Shown: positions 41,225-50,133 of the stretch, in pieces
Layout: every line of letters begins with the position of its first letter
How positions within the stretch are numbered: the stretch's first letter is position 1
Assembly: GCF_009707325.1 (NCBI RefSeq)
Contig: NZ_CP046103.1
Location: 1,599,810-1,663,809, forward strand
Direction of reading: 5' to 3'
Source of the DNA: Pseudomonas sp. IB20
GTDB lineage: Bacteria; Pseudomonadota; Gammaproteobacteria; Pseudomonadales; Pseudomonadaceae
Length of the DNA: 64,000 bases
Notes under the pieces: generated by a model
Told to the model about the DNA's origin: nothing
What the model saw: only the letters and a program-made list of their open reading frames with translations
Database searches by the model: none
Made by a program: the position numbers and the translations under genes

Positions 41225-42394
41225 ATGACCGCCGCCTGCCTGATGACCACGTATCAACCTTTGGCCCTGAGCTTCACCCGTGGCTTGGGCACGCGCCTCT
41301 GGGACCAGCAGGGCCGTGAATACCTCGACGCGGTAGCGGGTGTGGCGGTGACCAATGTCGGGCACTCCCACCCAAGGCTGGTGGCGGCGATCAGTGAGCA
41401 GGCGGGCCTGCTGCTGCACACGTCCAACCTCTACAGCATTGATTGGCAGCAGCGCCTGGCCCAGCGCCTTACGCAGTTGTCGGGCCTGGACCGCGCCTTC
41501 TTCAACAACTCCGGCGCCGAAGCCAACGAGACGGCGCTGAAACTGGCACGGCTGCATGGCTGGAAAAAAGGTATTGAAGAACCGTTGGTGGTGGTGATGG
41601 AAAACGCTTTTCACGGGCGCACCCTCGGCACCATGGCGGCCAGCGATGGCCCCTCGGTGCGCCTGGGCTTCCAGCGTTTGCCGGGGGATTTTCTCAAGGT
41701 CGGGTTTGGCGACCTGGCGGCGCTGGACGTCATCACTGAACAATTCGGTACGCGCATTGCGGCCGTGCTGCTGGAACCGATCCAGGGCGAAAGTGGCGTG
41801 TTACCCGCGCCGCCCGGCTACCTCAAAGCCCTGCGCGATCACTGCACGCGCCACGGCTGGCTGATGATGCTGGATGAAATCCAGACCGGCATCGGCCGCA
41901 CTGGCGCCTGGTTTGCGTTTCAGCATGAAGGCATCACCCCGGACGTGATGACCCTGGCCAAAGGCCTCGGCAACGGCGTGCCCATCGGCGCCTGCCTGGC
42001 TCGCGCCGCAGTCGCCCAGTTGTTCACGCCGGGCAGCCACGGCAGCACGTTCGGCGGCAACCCGTTGGCCTGCCGTGTGGGTTGCACGGTGCTGGATATT
42101 ATTGAAGAGCAGGGCTTGCTGCAGAACGCCGCGCACCAGGGCGAACGGCTGCTGGCGCGGTTGCGGGTGGAGTTGAGTGAACACCCGCAGGTGCTGGCGA
42201 TTCGCGGGCAGGGCTTGATGATTGGTATCGAACTGGCCCGCCCGTATCGCGACTTGGCACAGCGTGCGGCGCACGAGCATGGGCTGCTGATTAACGTGAC
42301 GCGGGGCAAGATCATCCGATTGCTGCCGCCGCTGACGCTGGAGGCAAAAGAAGTGGAGATGATCGTAAGGGCCATCACCCGCTTATTGGATTGA
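41225..42394 (+). CDS. argD: Class III aminotransferase, acetylornithine aminotransferase-like
   Basis: The 389-residue PLP enzyme has ArgD-type landmarks: [39 protein letters not shown] for phosphate binding, [32 protein letters not shown], and the PLP lysine in [16 protein letters not shown]. It would convert N-acetylornithine or succinylornithine-type substrates. Pseudomonads have several paralogues (including aruC), so the symbol is tentative. The in-frame ATG at 41243 is an alternative start. A divergent LysR gene precedes it. Confidence 0.82.
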   Translation: MTAACLMTTYQPLALSFTRGLGTRLWDQQGREYLDAVAGVAVTNVGHSHPRLVAAISEQAGLLLHTSNLYSIDWQQRLAQRLTQLSGLDRAFFNNSGAEANETALKLARLHGWKKGIEEPLVVVMENAFHGRTLGTMAASDGPSVRLGFQRLPGDFLKVGFGDLAALDVITEQFGTRIAAVLLEPIQGESGVLPAPPGYLKALRDHCTRHGWLMMLDEIQTGIGRTGAWFAFQHEGITPDVMTLAKGLGNGVPIGACLARAAVAQLFTPGSHGSTFGGNPLACRVGCTVLDIIEEQGLLQNAAHQGERLLARLRVELSEHPQVLAIRGQGLMIGIELARPYRDLAQRAAHEHGLLINVTRGKIIRLLPPLTLEAKEVEMIVRAITRLLD

Positions 42395-42408
42395 AGCCCG
42401 ATCAAAAT

Positions 42409-42494
42409 GTGGGCGCTGGCTTGCCTGCGATAGCATCACCTCGGTCTGACATTAAGACCGCGGCGCCTGCATCGCAGGCAAGCCAGCTCCCACA
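42409..42494. repeat. REPIN
   Basis: REP arms of the GTGGG(C/A)GCTGGCTTGCCTGC type enclose a loop containing the pair GGTCT/AGACC. It lies between the convergent argD-like and punR genes. Confidence 0.88.
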
Positions 42495-42521
42495 CAAGCT
42501 CACATTTGAACGGCGTGACGT

Positions 42522-43436
42522 TCAGAGATCTGGGCCATTCAGCCATTCTTGATTCATGGTTTCGGTGTCGCCCAGGTACTCCAGCAACCAACTCATTGCC
42601 GGCGACAGCTTGCTCTGCGCCCACGCCACGCACGACGGGCTGGCTGGGAACGGTCGGCTCAATTGCAGCGCCACCAGCTCGCCGCGTTCGATCCACGGCA
42701 ACACTTGATGCGTCGGCGCCATGCCGACGCACAGGCCATCGCGCAAGCAATCAATCGCCGAGGACCAGTTGGGCACCACCAGCCGGCGTTGGTTATCCAG
42801 GGTCCAGGTGTCGCGCTTGGGCAGGTTGCGTGAAGTGTCGGTCATGCACAGCGACGCGAACGGGCGCAGTTGATCGTCACTGAGCAAGCCGTCCATCGCC
42901 GCCAATGGATGCTGGGCGCTGACCACACACAGCCAGTTCAGCAGGCCCATGTCGCGAAACGTGAAGTGGCTGGCCACCGGCACCGCACTGGTGGCGCCGA
43001 TGACGATATCGGTACGGTCGTCGGCGAGGGCGTCCCACACGCCGTTGTACACCTCGTATTCCAGCAGCAATTCCACCTCGGGAAAGCGCCGGTAGAAGTC
43101 CAGCACCAGTTGCCGGCAACGCTGGGGCTTGACGATGGAGTCCACGGCCACCTTCAATTGGCCGCTCCAGCCATTCGCCACCTGCTGGCACAAACGCCGG
43201 GTGCCGAGCATTTTTTTCATCACGCCACGGGCTTCGTCGATAAACAGGCGCCCGGCGGGGGTTAGCTCCACGTCGCGATGGCGGCGCACAAACAGCGGCA
43301 CCGCCAGCCATTCCTCAAGCTGGCGCACCGTGTAGCTGATGGCGGAAGGCACGCGGTGCAGCTCCTGAGCGGCGGCGCTGAAGCTGCCATGGCGTGCCAC
43401 GGCATCGACGACATCCAGCGAGTATTCGGACCACAT
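42522..43436 (-). CDS. punR: LysR-type purine transport regulator PunR
   Basis: The product has 304 residues from the ATG at 43436. It matches E. coli PunR (YdhB) closely from memory: MWSEYSLDVVDAVARHGSFS, AAAQELHRVPSAISYTVRQL, FVRRHRDVELTPAG, and the end WLLEYLGDTETMNQEWL. PunR activates the purine nucleoside importer gene punC in response to adenine-type ligands. Here it is divergent from a PunC homologue across 122 bp, the same layout as in E. coli. ATG at 43451 gives five more residues but the YdhB-like start is at 43436. Confidence 0.9.
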   Translation of the reverse strand: MWSEYSLDVVDAVARHGSFSAAAQELHRVPSAISYTVRQLEEWLAVPLFVRRHRDVELTPAGRLFIDEARGVMKKMLGTRRLCQQVANGWSGQLKVAVDSIVKPQRCRQLVLDFYRRFPEVELLLEYEVYNGVWDALADDRTDIVIGATSAVPVASHFTFRDMGLLNWLCVVSAQHPLAAMDGLLSDDQLRPFASLCMTDTSRNLPKRDTWTLDNQRRLVVPNWSSAIDCLRDGLCVGMAPTHQVLPWIERGELVALQLSRPFPASPSCVAWAQSKLSPAMSWLLEYLGDTETMNQEWLNGPDL

Positions 43437-43558
43437 GGCGGCTGCCTTCAAAAAAATTGATAAGAGTATCCAATTATTATCGCTTCACACACAAACTGTC
43501 AGCTTCATAATGGGCGCCAGTCAGCAAATAGTTTGATGGCAGGTTCAGCAAGGCTTCA

Positions 43559-44743
43559 ATGAAAAATTCTTTTGGTTTCACTTGGTATCTGGCGGGGCTG
43601 AGCATGCTCGGTTATCTCGCCATGGACATGTACTTGCCGGCGTTCGGCGCCATGGGCGAGCAATTACACATAAGCCCAGGTGCCGTGGGCGCCAGCTTGA
43701 GTATTTTCCTCGCTGGGTTTGCGGTGGGGCAGCTGTTGTGGGGGCCGTTGTCCGACCGCCTGGGGCGCAAGCCGATCCTGCTGACGGGCCTGAGCCTGTT
43801 TGTGCTGGGGTGCGCGGGCATGTTCTGGGTCGAAACGGCGCCGCAATTGTTGGCGTTGCGTTTTATCCAGGCGATTGGTGTGTGTTCCGCAGCGGTGAGT
43901 TGGCAGGCGCTGGTGATCGACCGCTACCCGGCCGACAAGGCGCACCGCGTGTTCGCCAGCATCATGCCGCTGATGTCGCTGTCACCGGCCCTGGCGCCGT
44001 TGCTGGGCGCCATGGTGTTGAATCACTTCGGCTGGCAGGCGATCTTCGCGGTGTTGCTGGGCGTGTCGCTGCTGTTGCTGCTGCCGACGTTGTTCCTGCG
44101 CAAGATGCCGAAACGTCGGGCAGAGGAGGGCGAGCCTTCGCGCCTCGGTTATGGGCAGTTGCTGACCTCCCGCGTGTTCACCGGCAACGTGATGATCTTC
44201 GCCGCCTGTTCGGCCAGTTTCTTCGCCTGGCTGACGGCTTCGCCCTTCATCCTCGGCGATATGGGCTACAGCCCGAATGACATTGGCTTGAGCTATGTGC
44301 TGCCGACCTTGGCCTTTTTGGTCGGTGGCTACAGCTGCCGTAGCGCCTTGCAGCATTACCAGGGCAAAACCCTGTTGCCTTGGTTGCTGGTGGCTTATTG
44401 CATCAGCATGGTGGCGTTGTACCTGGTCGCCACGTTGACGGTGCCGACCTTGACCACTTTGCTGATCCCGTTCTGCCTGATGGCACTGGTTAACGGTGCG
44501 AGCTACCCCATTGTGGTGGCGAATGCGCTGATGCCCTTTGCGGAAAATTCCGGCAAGGCGGCGGCACTGCAAAACACCTTGCAACTGGGGCTGTGCTTTC
44601 TCAGCAGCCTGCTGGTGTCGTCGATGATTGATCAGCCGCTGCTGATTACCGTGATCGTGATGCTGGCGACGGCGCCGTTGGCGGTGCTGGGTTACTGGTT
44701 GGCGCGGCCGAAGACGGACAATCCGGAGCTCGCAAACGCCTGA
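43559..44743 (+). CDS. punC: MFS purine nucleoside transporter PunC
   Basis: The 394-residue, 12-helix protein closely resembles E. coli PunC (YdhC): [40 protein letters not shown] (MFS motif A), [20 protein letters not shown] and [20 protein letters not shown]. YdhC was once grouped with Bcr/CflA drug exporters; current family knowledge assigns purine nucleoside uptake. The divergent punR and the nearby Tsx-like channel and NCS2 permease support a purine role. Confidence 0.88.
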   Translation: MKNSFGFTWYLAGLSMLGYLAMDMYLPAFGAMGEQLHISPGAVGASLSIFLAGFAVGQLLWGPLSDRLGRKPILLTGLSLFVLGCAGMFWVETAPQLLALRFIQAIGVCSAAVSWQALVIDRYPADKAHRVFASIMPLMSLSPALAPLLGAMVLNHFGWQAIFAVLLGVSLLLLLPTLFLRKMPKRRAEEGEPSRLGYGQLLTSRVFTGNVMIFAACSASFFAWLTASPFILGDMGYSPNDIGLSYVLPTLAFLVGGYSCRSALQHYQGKTLLPWLLVAYCISMVALYLVATLTVPTLTTLLIPFCLMALVNGASYPIVVANALMPFAENSGKAAALQNTLQLGLCFLSSLLVSSMIDQPLLITVIVMLATAPLAVLGYWLARPKTDNPELANA

Positions 44744-44748
44744 TCTGA

Positions 44749-44840
44749 TGTGGGAGCTGGCTTGCCTGCGATCGCATCGCTGAAGTGCGCCGTGGCTGAT
44801 AAACCGAGGTGCCTGCATCGCAGGCAAGCCAGCTCCCACA
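44749..44840. repeat. REPIN
   Basis: Arms GTGGGAGCTGGCTTGCCTGC and their complement enclose about 45 bases. It lies between the convergent punC and Tsx-like genes. Confidence 0.9.
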
Positions 44841-44876
44841 GTTGACCCAGTTCTTCAGCTGATTGAGTGGCGACTT

Positions 44877-45710
44877 TTAGAAGGTCACTTCCATATTCAG
44901 CGTAGGCGTTGACGTCCGGGTACCCCGGCCACCGTCCACGCCGAATTTGTTATGCCAATACTCGTAACCCACCCCCAGATACAGGTTCGGCCTCACGCTT
45001 TTACCCGGCCGCACCGCCACCATCAGCGCGCTGCGCATCAGCGTTTCCGGCGCGGTGTCACGGCCATGGTAGTCCTCGCCTTTTTCCCCGACATAATTGA
45101 CAAACCCCTGGAATTTCGCCGCGTGGTTGGCGATGTCGAACGGGCGCATCCACGTCAGGTTGAGCATGTAGGTGTCGTCAAACGTGTGGTTCGACTCTTG
45201 CGCGCCGGGGATGCCGGTGTGGTTCCTTTCCTTGTAGTACATCAGGCTCAAATCCAGCACGCCGACGGTGTTGAACTTCAATGTCGGGCCGATCACCAGT
45301 GCGCGCTTTTTGGCTGAGGCGAGGTTGTTGTTGCGGTTGGCGTCAAAGCCCAGGGTCAGGGCGTAATCCTTGATCAGCCCGGTGCCGAGCGGCACATCGA
45401 ATACCCGTGACGCGTACAGCTGGTGCCGGTACACCGCGTAAACCTCACTGCCGCCATGGTCGGTGCCCTTGCGCGGGTCGCGGCTGTCGGACAGAAACAC
45501 ATCGAGGTTCAGATAGTTGCTGCCGTATTGGTAGCCGCTGGCGTGGGTAAAGCTGTAGATGCGCTTGCTGAAGTCGTCGGGGTTGTTCGGGTTGGTGAAG
45601 TGCTGGCCGTAGCGAAATCCCACGCTGTTGTTCATCCATTCCACTGCGACAGCCTCCCCGCCGCCGAGGAGGGTGAGTGCAACGGTTGCGCCCTGTAATG
45701 CCTTTTTCAT
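44877..45710 (-). CDS. Tsx-like outer-membrane nucleoside channel protein
   Basis: The product has 277 residues from the ATG at 45710, with AAAGGA ten bases upstream. A signal peptide (MKKALQGATVALTLLGGGEA) precedes a 12-strand-type barrel (VGFRYGQHFTNPNNPDDFSK, SGYQYGSNYLNLDVFLSDSR, SEVYAVYRHQLYAS) ending in a phenylalanine, as outer-membrane barrels do. The pattern fits the Tsx/OmpP-like nucleoside-channel family. It is divergent from the NCS2 permease, so outer- and inner-membrane purine uptake may be controlled from one region. Confidence 0.75.
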   Translation of the reverse strand: MKKALQGATVALTLLGGGEAVAVEWMNNSVGFRYGQHFTNPNNPDDFSKRIYSFTHASGYQYGSNYLNLDVFLSDSRDPRKGTDHGGSEVYAVYRHQLYASRVFDVPLGTGLIKDYALTLGFDANRNNNLASAKKRALVIGPTLKFNTVGVLDLSLMYYKERNHTGIPGAQESNHTFDDTYMLNLTWMRPFDIANHAAKFQGFVNYVGEKGEDYHGRDTAPETLMRSALMVAVRPGKSVRPNLYLGVGYEYWHNKFGVDGGRGTRTSTPTLNMEVTF

Positions 45711-45791
45711 TGTTCTAGGTCCTTTGGCGTTCTGGCTCATGACGGCCGGATTATTTTTGTAACGCCGATGGAGGGTATCTTGTTCGATTGA

Positions 45792-45801
45792 TTGTATACA
45801 A
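45792..45801. promoter_or_regulatory. TTGTATACAA palindrome between the Tsx-like and NCS2 genes
   Basis: A perfect 10-bp palindrome stands in the divergent intergenic region, 68 bp before the permease ATG. Its form resembles operators of GntR-family regulators. Confidence 0.5.
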
Positions 45802-45868
45802 CTCTATGGACATCCAGTCCAAACATTGCATACAGTGCTCGCACAACAAAAACAGAGAACCCCTCACC

Positions 45869-47371
45869 ATGACTATCCCGAAGGCGTCACCGCAGCGGCC
45901 AGAAGATGAGAATCTTGGCGTCGCCGCCAACATGGCTTACGGCCTGCAGCATGTGCTCACCATGTACGGCGGCATCGTTGCCGTGCCGTTGATCGTCGGC
46001 CAGGCGGCCGGGTTGTCGCCGGCGGATATCGGCCTGTTGATCGCCGCGTCGCTGTTTGCCGGTGGCCTGGCCACGCTGCTGCAAACCCTGGGCCTGCCGT
46101 TTTTTGGCTGCCAATTGCCGTTGGTGCAGGGCGTGTCGTTTGCCGGTGTGGCAACCATGGTGGCGATTGTCGGCAGTGATGGCGCCGGCGGGGTGCCGGC
46201 GATTCTTGGGGCGGTGATGGCCGCGTCGTTGATCGGCCTGTTGATCACGCCGGTGTTCTCTCGGATTACCAAGTTTTTCCCGCCGCTGGTCACCGGTATT
46301 GTGATCACCACCATCGGCCTGACCTTAATGCCCGTGGCGGCGCGCTGGGCCATGGGCGGCAATAGCCGCGCAGCGGATTTCGGCAGCATGCCGAACATCG
46401 GCCTGGCGGCGCTGACCTTGGTACTGGTGCTGCTGCTGAGCAAGATCGGCAGCGCCACTATTTCGCGGTTGTCGATCCTGCTGGCGATGGTGATTGGCAC
46501 CGTGATCGCGGTGTTCCTCGGCATGGCGGATTTCTCCGGCGTCGCCCAAGGGCCGATGTTTGGCTTTCCCACGCCTTTCCATTTCGGCATGCCGACCTTC
46601 CATGTGGCCGCGATCATTTCCATGTGCATCGTGGTGATGGTGACCTTGGTGGAAACCTCGGCGGACATCCTGGCAGTGGGCGAGATTATCGACACCAAAG
46701 TCGACTCCAAACGCCTGGGTAACGGCCTGCGCGCCGACATGCTGTCGAGCATGTTCGCGCCGATTTTCGGTTCATTCACCCAAAGCGCGTTCGCCCAGAA
46801 CGTCGGTTTGGTGGCGGTGACCGGCGTGAAGAGTCGCTTTGTGGTGGCCACCGGCGGGATGTTCCTGGTGGTGCTCGGCCTGTTGCCCTTTATGGGTCGG
46901 GTGATTGCGGCCGTACCAACGTCGGTACTCGGCGGCGCCGGGATTGTGCTGTTCGGCACCGTGGCGGCCAGTGGTATTCGCACGCTGTCGAAGGTGGATT
47001 ACCGCAACAACATGAACCTGATCATTGTTGCAACGAGCATCGGTTTCGGCATGATCCCCATCGCCGCGCCGAATTTCTACGACCACTTCCCCACTTGGTT
47101 TGCGACCATTTTTCATTCGGGCATCAGTTCGTCGGCGATCATGGCGATCCTGCTGAACCTGGGCTTCAACCACTTCACCGCCGGTAACTCGGACCAGCAG
47201 TCGGTGTTCGTGGCGGGGACTGAGCGCAGTTTGTGCTTCCACGACGTGGCGGCGTTGCGCGAGGGGGATTACTTCAGCGGCGGTAAGTTGTTTGATGCTG
47301 ACGGGAAGGAGATTCCGGTGCTGGTGGATGCGCCTAGGAAGGCTGTAAAGCCTGAAACCACCGAAGTCTAA
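45869..47371 (+). CDS. NCS2 family xanthine/uric acid permease
   Basis: The product has 500 residues from the ATG at 45869; the upstream open frame has no SD. NCS2 landmarks are MAYGLQHVLTMYGGIVAVPL, QLPLVQGVSFAGVATM, VETSADILAVGEIIDTKVDS and SAFAQNVGLVAVTGVKSRF. The QNVGLV motif and Q/E helix 8-10 residues place it with XanP/UacT-type purine transporters rather than uracil carriers. The C-terminal tail of about 40 residues is duplicated 1,040 bp downstream. Confidence 0.88.
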   Translation: MTIPKASPQRPEDENLGVAANMAYGLQHVLTMYGGIVAVPLIVGQAAGLSPADIGLLIAASLFAGGLATLLQTLGLPFFGCQLPLVQGVSFAGVATMVAIVGSDGAGGVPAILGAVMAASLIGLLITPVFSRITKFFPPLVTGIVITTIGLTLMPVAARWAMGGNSRAADFGSMPNIGLAALTLVLVLLLSKIGSATISRLSILLAMVIGTVIAVFLGMADFSGVAQGPMFGFPTPFHFGMPTFHVAAIISMCIVVMVTLVETSADILAVGEIIDTKVDSKRLGNGLRADMLSSMFAPIFGSFTQSAFAQNVGLVAVTGVKSRFVVATGGMFLVVLGLLPFMGRVIAAVPTSVLGGAGIVLFGTVAASGIRTLSKVDYRNNMNLIIVATSIGFGMIPIAAPNFYDHFPTWFATIFHSGISSSAIMAILLNLGFNHFTAGNSDQQSVFVAGTERSLCFHDVAALREGDYFSGGKLFDADGKEIPVLVDAPRKAVKPETTEV

Positions 47372-47398
47372 CTGTGGGAGCTGGCTTGCCTGCGATGG
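47265..47398 (+). repeat. Duplicated segment, original copy at the permease 3' end
   Basis: These 134 bases (permease last 35 codons, stop and the following half REP) occur again at 48305-48438 without a mismatch. Confidence 0.95.
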
Positions 47399-47538
47399 AT
47401 CACTGGTTAACGGGGCGCTAGATCAAGATCAAGATCAAAAGCAAGAGCACGGCGGCCTAGTAGCCGACCTGAGTGGTTGAAGCAAAAGCAGGGCAAAAGC
47501 ACAGCAGCACACTCTCTGTCTGATGTACCGAGATCAAA

Positions 47539-47624
47539 TGTGGGAGCGGGCTTGCTCGCGAAGGCGGTGGGTCAGTCAGCTATTGTAACTGACCCACCGC
47601 CTTCGCGAGCAAGCCGCTCCCACA
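47539..47624. repeat. REPIN 1 of the cluster (GTGGGAGCGGGCTTGCTCGC type)
   Basis: The arms pair almost without mismatch over the full element, with inner GGCGGTGGGTCAGT and complement. Confidence 0.92.
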
Positions 47625-47669
47625 ATTTTGACCGAGTTTAGCTGCCAGCACCGCAGTGCTCTGCTTTTC

Positions 47670-47765
47670 TGTGGGAGCTGGCTTGTCGGATCGCCGCACC
47701 GCTGCGATGCAGCACCTCGGTGTTCAGGCAACCAGGATGCCATCGCAGGCAAGCCAGCTCCCACA
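47670..47765. repeat. REPIN 2 of the cluster (GTGGGAGCTGGCTTG type)
   Basis: The arms are REP-like, but the left arm is interrupted after GGCTTG compared with other elements in the window. Confidence 0.85.
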
Positions 47766-47808
47766 TTTGCCGAGTACACACATCTACCTGATGTACTGAG
47801 CTCAAAAT

Positions 47809-47912
47809 GTGGGAGCGGGCTTGCTCGCGAATGCGGTGGGCCATTCACCAGATACATCAACTGACACACCGCCATCGGGAGCAAGTCGAACCGTCGCACC
47901 GCCCCTCCCACA
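47809..47912. repeat. REPIN 3 of the cluster, degraded right arm
   Basis: The left arm is GTGGGAGCGGGCTTGCTCGC; the right arm is degenerate (GGGAGCAAGTCG ... CCCTCCCACA). Confidence 0.8.
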
Positions 47913-48095
47913 ATTCGCCGCCGTGCTCTTGCTTTTGATTTGATCTTGATCTTAGGCGCCCCGTTAAACCACGCTGGCCGAACGCAGGCTTTGGAGCGGG
48001 GTAAACCGGCAGGACGCCGGTTTAGCCGCGATGGGCCAAGGATGGCCCATGGCGGCGGCCCCGTCCAAAGCCGGAGTGAGCAACCGTGTCGAAAT

Positions 48096-48191
48096 TCAAG
48101 CCATTTCAGCGAAATGCTTTTGATCGCGCACCATCGCATTCAAGATCGTCAGCAGCTTTCTCATGCAGAGCGGAACCAATATCAGCCATCA
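48096..48191 (-). pseudogene. 3' remnant of an IS110-family transposase
   Basis: The minus strand encodes VPLCMRKLLTILNAMVRDQK followed by HFAEMA and a stop at 48096. This is the C-terminal end typical of IS110-type (Transposase_20) enzymes. The rest of the gene is missing. A palindrome-rich stretch beyond the stop (47990-48075, GTAAACCGGCAGGACGCCGG) may be the IS end. Confidence 0.65.
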
Positions 48192-48240
48192 CCCCAATAA
48201 CGGATATGTACCCAGCAGACCCTCGACAACACCAATTCCC

Positions 48241-48306
48241 TCAAAGCTGATAATTCTTCAACTCCCGCGCAATCACCATCCGCTGAATCTCACTCGTCCC
48301 CTCAGG
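48241..48306 (-). pseudogene. Last residues of an acyl-CoA dehydrogenase gene
   Basis: PEGTSEIQRMVIARELKNYQ followed by L and stop is the conserved C-terminal end of acyl-CoA dehydrogenases. The frame is cut at 48305, exactly where the duplicated permease 3' segment begins, so the gene body has been replaced or displaced. Confidence 0.8.
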
Positions 48307-48438
48307 GATTACTTCAGCGGCGGTAAGTTGTTTGATGCTGACGGGAAGGAGATTCCGGTGCTGGTGGATGCGCCTAGGAAGGCTGTAAAGCCTGAAACCA
48401 CCGAAGTCTAACTGTGGGAGCTGGCTTGCCTGCGATGG
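48305..48438 (+). repeat. Duplicated segment, second copy of the permease 3' end
   Basis: Identical to 47265-47398, including the permease stop codon and the half REP behind it. It has no start and is not a functional gene. Confidence 0.95.
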
Positions 48439-48499
48439 CATCAACTGGCTATGCCTGATGCACCGAGGTGCCTGCATCGCAGGCACGCCAGTTCCCACA
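48413..48499. repeat. REPIN
   Basis: The left arm belongs to the duplicated segment; the right arm (TGCATCGCAGGCACGCCAGTTCCCACA) completes an imperfect hairpin element. Confidence 0.85.
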
Positions 48500-48539
48500 T
48501 AAACCCAGTTCCACATTTTGGGTGGTGTTGTTTCAGTTA

Positions 48540-49280
48540 TTACTGCGCATCAAACGCCTGCCCATTAATGCCGGTACTGTCCGGCCCCATCAGGTACAGG
48601 TACACCGGCATGATCTCTTCCGGCGCAGGCCTTTCCATCGGGTTCTCGCCTGGGTAGGCCTGGGCACGCATGCTGGTGCGTGTACCGCCCGGGTTGATGC
48701 TGTTGGAGCGCACGGCCGCCACATCCTCAAGCTCATCGGCCAGGGTTTGCATCAAGCCTTCAGTGGCGAATTTCGACACGCCATAAGCGCCCCAGTACGC
48801 CCGGCCTTTGCGCCCGACGCTGCTGGAGGTGAACACCACCGACGCATCCTGGGACAGCTTGAGCAGCGGCAGCAAGGTGCTGGTCAGCATGAACATCGCG
48901 TTGACGTTGACGTGCATCACCCGCATGAAATTCTCACCGGACAACTGCTCGATCGGCGTGCGTGGGCCGATGATCGAGGCGTTGTGCAGCAGGCCGTCGA
49001 GGCGGCCGAATTCTTTTTCGATCATCGCGGCCAGCTCATCGTATTGATGGGGCAGGGCGGTCTCCAGGTTGAACGGAATCACCACCGGTTGCGGTTGGCC
49101 GGCCGCTTCGATCTCGTCGTACACCTGGGCCAGGTTGGCTTCGGTCTTACCCAGCAACAGCACGGTGGCGCCATGGGCGGCATAGGTTTTCGCCGCCGCC
49201 GCGCCAATCCCGCGACCGGCACCGGTCACCAGGATCACGCGGCCTTTGAGCAGTTCTGGACGTGCGCAGTAATCAAACAT
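48540..49280 (-). CDS. yciK: SDR family oxidoreductase, YciK type
   Basis: The 246-residue short-chain dehydrogenase resembles E. coli YciK. MFDYCARPELLKGRVILVTG leads into the NAD(P) motif TGAGRGIGAAAA. NNAG is represented as HNASIIGPRTP. The catalytic Ser-Tyr-Lys lie in VFTSSSVGRKGRAYWGAYGV and SKFATEG. NPGGTRTSMRAQAYPGENP is typical of YciK. The substrate is unknown. In pseudomonads it lies next to mupP and ubiG, as here. Confidence 0.9.
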   Translation of the reverse strand: MFDYCARPELLKGRVILVTGAGRGIGAAAAKTYAAHGATVLLLGKTEANLAQVYDEIEAAGQPQPVVIPFNLETALPHQYDELAAMIEKEFGRLDGLLHNASIIGPRTPIEQLSGENFMRVMHVNVNAMFMLTSTLLPLLKLSQDASVVFTSSSVGRKGRAYWGAYGVSKFATEGLMQTLADELEDVAAVRSNSINPGGTRTSMRAQAYPGENPMERPAPEEIMPVYLYLMGPDSTGINGQAFDAQ

Positions 49281-49336
49281 AAATAGCCTCGACAGAATTC
49301 AAGCTGATACAGCTCTTGAAGTGGAATCCATTTCAG

Positions 49337-49425
49337 ATGGGAGCTGGCTTGCCTGCGGTAGCGGTCTGCCAGCCAGCACCTGTGGCGACAGGTACTCAGC
49401 CATCGCAGGCAAGCCAGCTCCCACA
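49337..49425. repeat. REPIN
   Basis: Arms GGGAGCTGGCTTGCCTGCGGTA and a near complement flank a loop with CACCTGTGG/ACAGGT pairing. Confidence 0.85.
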
Positions 49426-49457
49426 TTGATCTCAGTGTTGGTGAGATCTGCGAACAC

Positions 49458-50129
49458 TCAGCAACTGCACAGTGCGTTATCCAGCACCTTGCGCAGTTCC
49501 AGCGGGTGATCCACCACCACATCGGCGCCCCAGTTGCGTGGGTTGTCGTCCGGGTGGATGTAGCCGAACGTGACTGCTGCGGTGCGGGTGCCGGCGTCGC
49601 GGCCGGATTCGATGTCGCGCAGGTCATCGCCCACGAACAGCACGCTGGCCGGGTCCAGGTCGAGCATCTTGCACGCCAGGATCAACGGCTCAGGGTCCGG
49701 CTTGCTGTTCTTCACGTGGTCCGGGCAGATCAACAGCGCCGAACGCTCGGCCAGGCCCAGCTGCTGCATGATCGGCTCGGCAAAGCGCAGCGGCTTGTTG
49801 GTGACCACGCCCCACACCAGCTTGGATTTTTCGATGTCTTCCAGCAGCTCGGCCATGCCGTCGAACAGTTTGCTGTGGACCGCGCAGCCCTTGAGGTAGC
49901 GCTCCAGGAATTCCAGGCGCAGTTCTTCAAAGCCTGGGGATTCCGGGTCCATCGAGAAGGTCACGGCAACCATCGCCCGCGCACCACCGGAGATTTCATC
50001 GCGGATGTGCTGGTCGTTGATCGGCGCCAGGCCGCGATCGGCGCGCATCGCCTGGCAGATCGCGATGAAGTCCGGCGCGGTGTCCAGCAAGGTACCGTCC
50101 ATATCGAAGAGAACCGCTCGCAACTTCAC
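49458..50129 (-). CDS. mupP: N-acetylmuramic acid 6-phosphate phosphatase MupP
   Basis: The 223-residue HAD phosphatase has motif [16 protein letters not shown] (Asp9 and Asp11), motif II in VVTNKP, the motif III lysine in [10 protein letters not shown] and motif [16 protein letters not shown]. In Pseudomonas, MupP dephosphorylates MurNAc-6-P in the peptidoglycan recycling route that bypasses de novo synthesis and affects fosfomycin tolerance. The position immediately downstream of ubiG matches that locus. Older annotation calls it phosphoglycolate phosphatase. Confidence 0.9.
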   Translation of the reverse strand: MKLRAVLFDMDGTLLDTAPDFIAICQAMRADRGLAPINDQHIRDEISGGARAMVAVTFSMDPESPGFEELRLEFLERYLKGCAVHSKLFDGMAELLEDIEKSKLVWGVVTNKPLRFAEPIMQQLGLAERSALLICPDHVKNSKPDPEPLILACKMLDLDPASVLFVGDDLRDIESGRDAGTRTAAVTFGYIHPDDNPRNWGADVVVDHPLELRKVLDNALCSC

Positions 50130-50133
50130 AGGC

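Larger units (their letters stand above)
47401..47975. repeat. REPIN cluster bounded by about 50-bp inverted repeats
   Basis: The left edge (GGTTAACGGGGCGC, AGATCAAGATCAAAAGCAAG, AGCACGGCGGC) is the near-exact reverse complement of the right edge at 47922-47975. Between them are three consecutive REPINs separated by short, similar spacers (TGATGTACCGAGATCAAA and TGATGTACTGAGCTCAAA). No gene is seen in this stretch. Confidence 0.8.

Noticed and set aside
41225..42394. Succinylornithine/ornithine aminotransferase AruC
   Set aside because: No aru catabolic genes are adjacent and the neighbour is a LysR regulator; an ArgD-like label is safer, though substrate overlap is possible.
47399..48304. 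An intact insertion sequence inserted after the permease gene
   Set aside because: Only the last about 30 codons of a transposase are present and there is no matching pair of IS ends with target duplication; the block is a composite of remnants.
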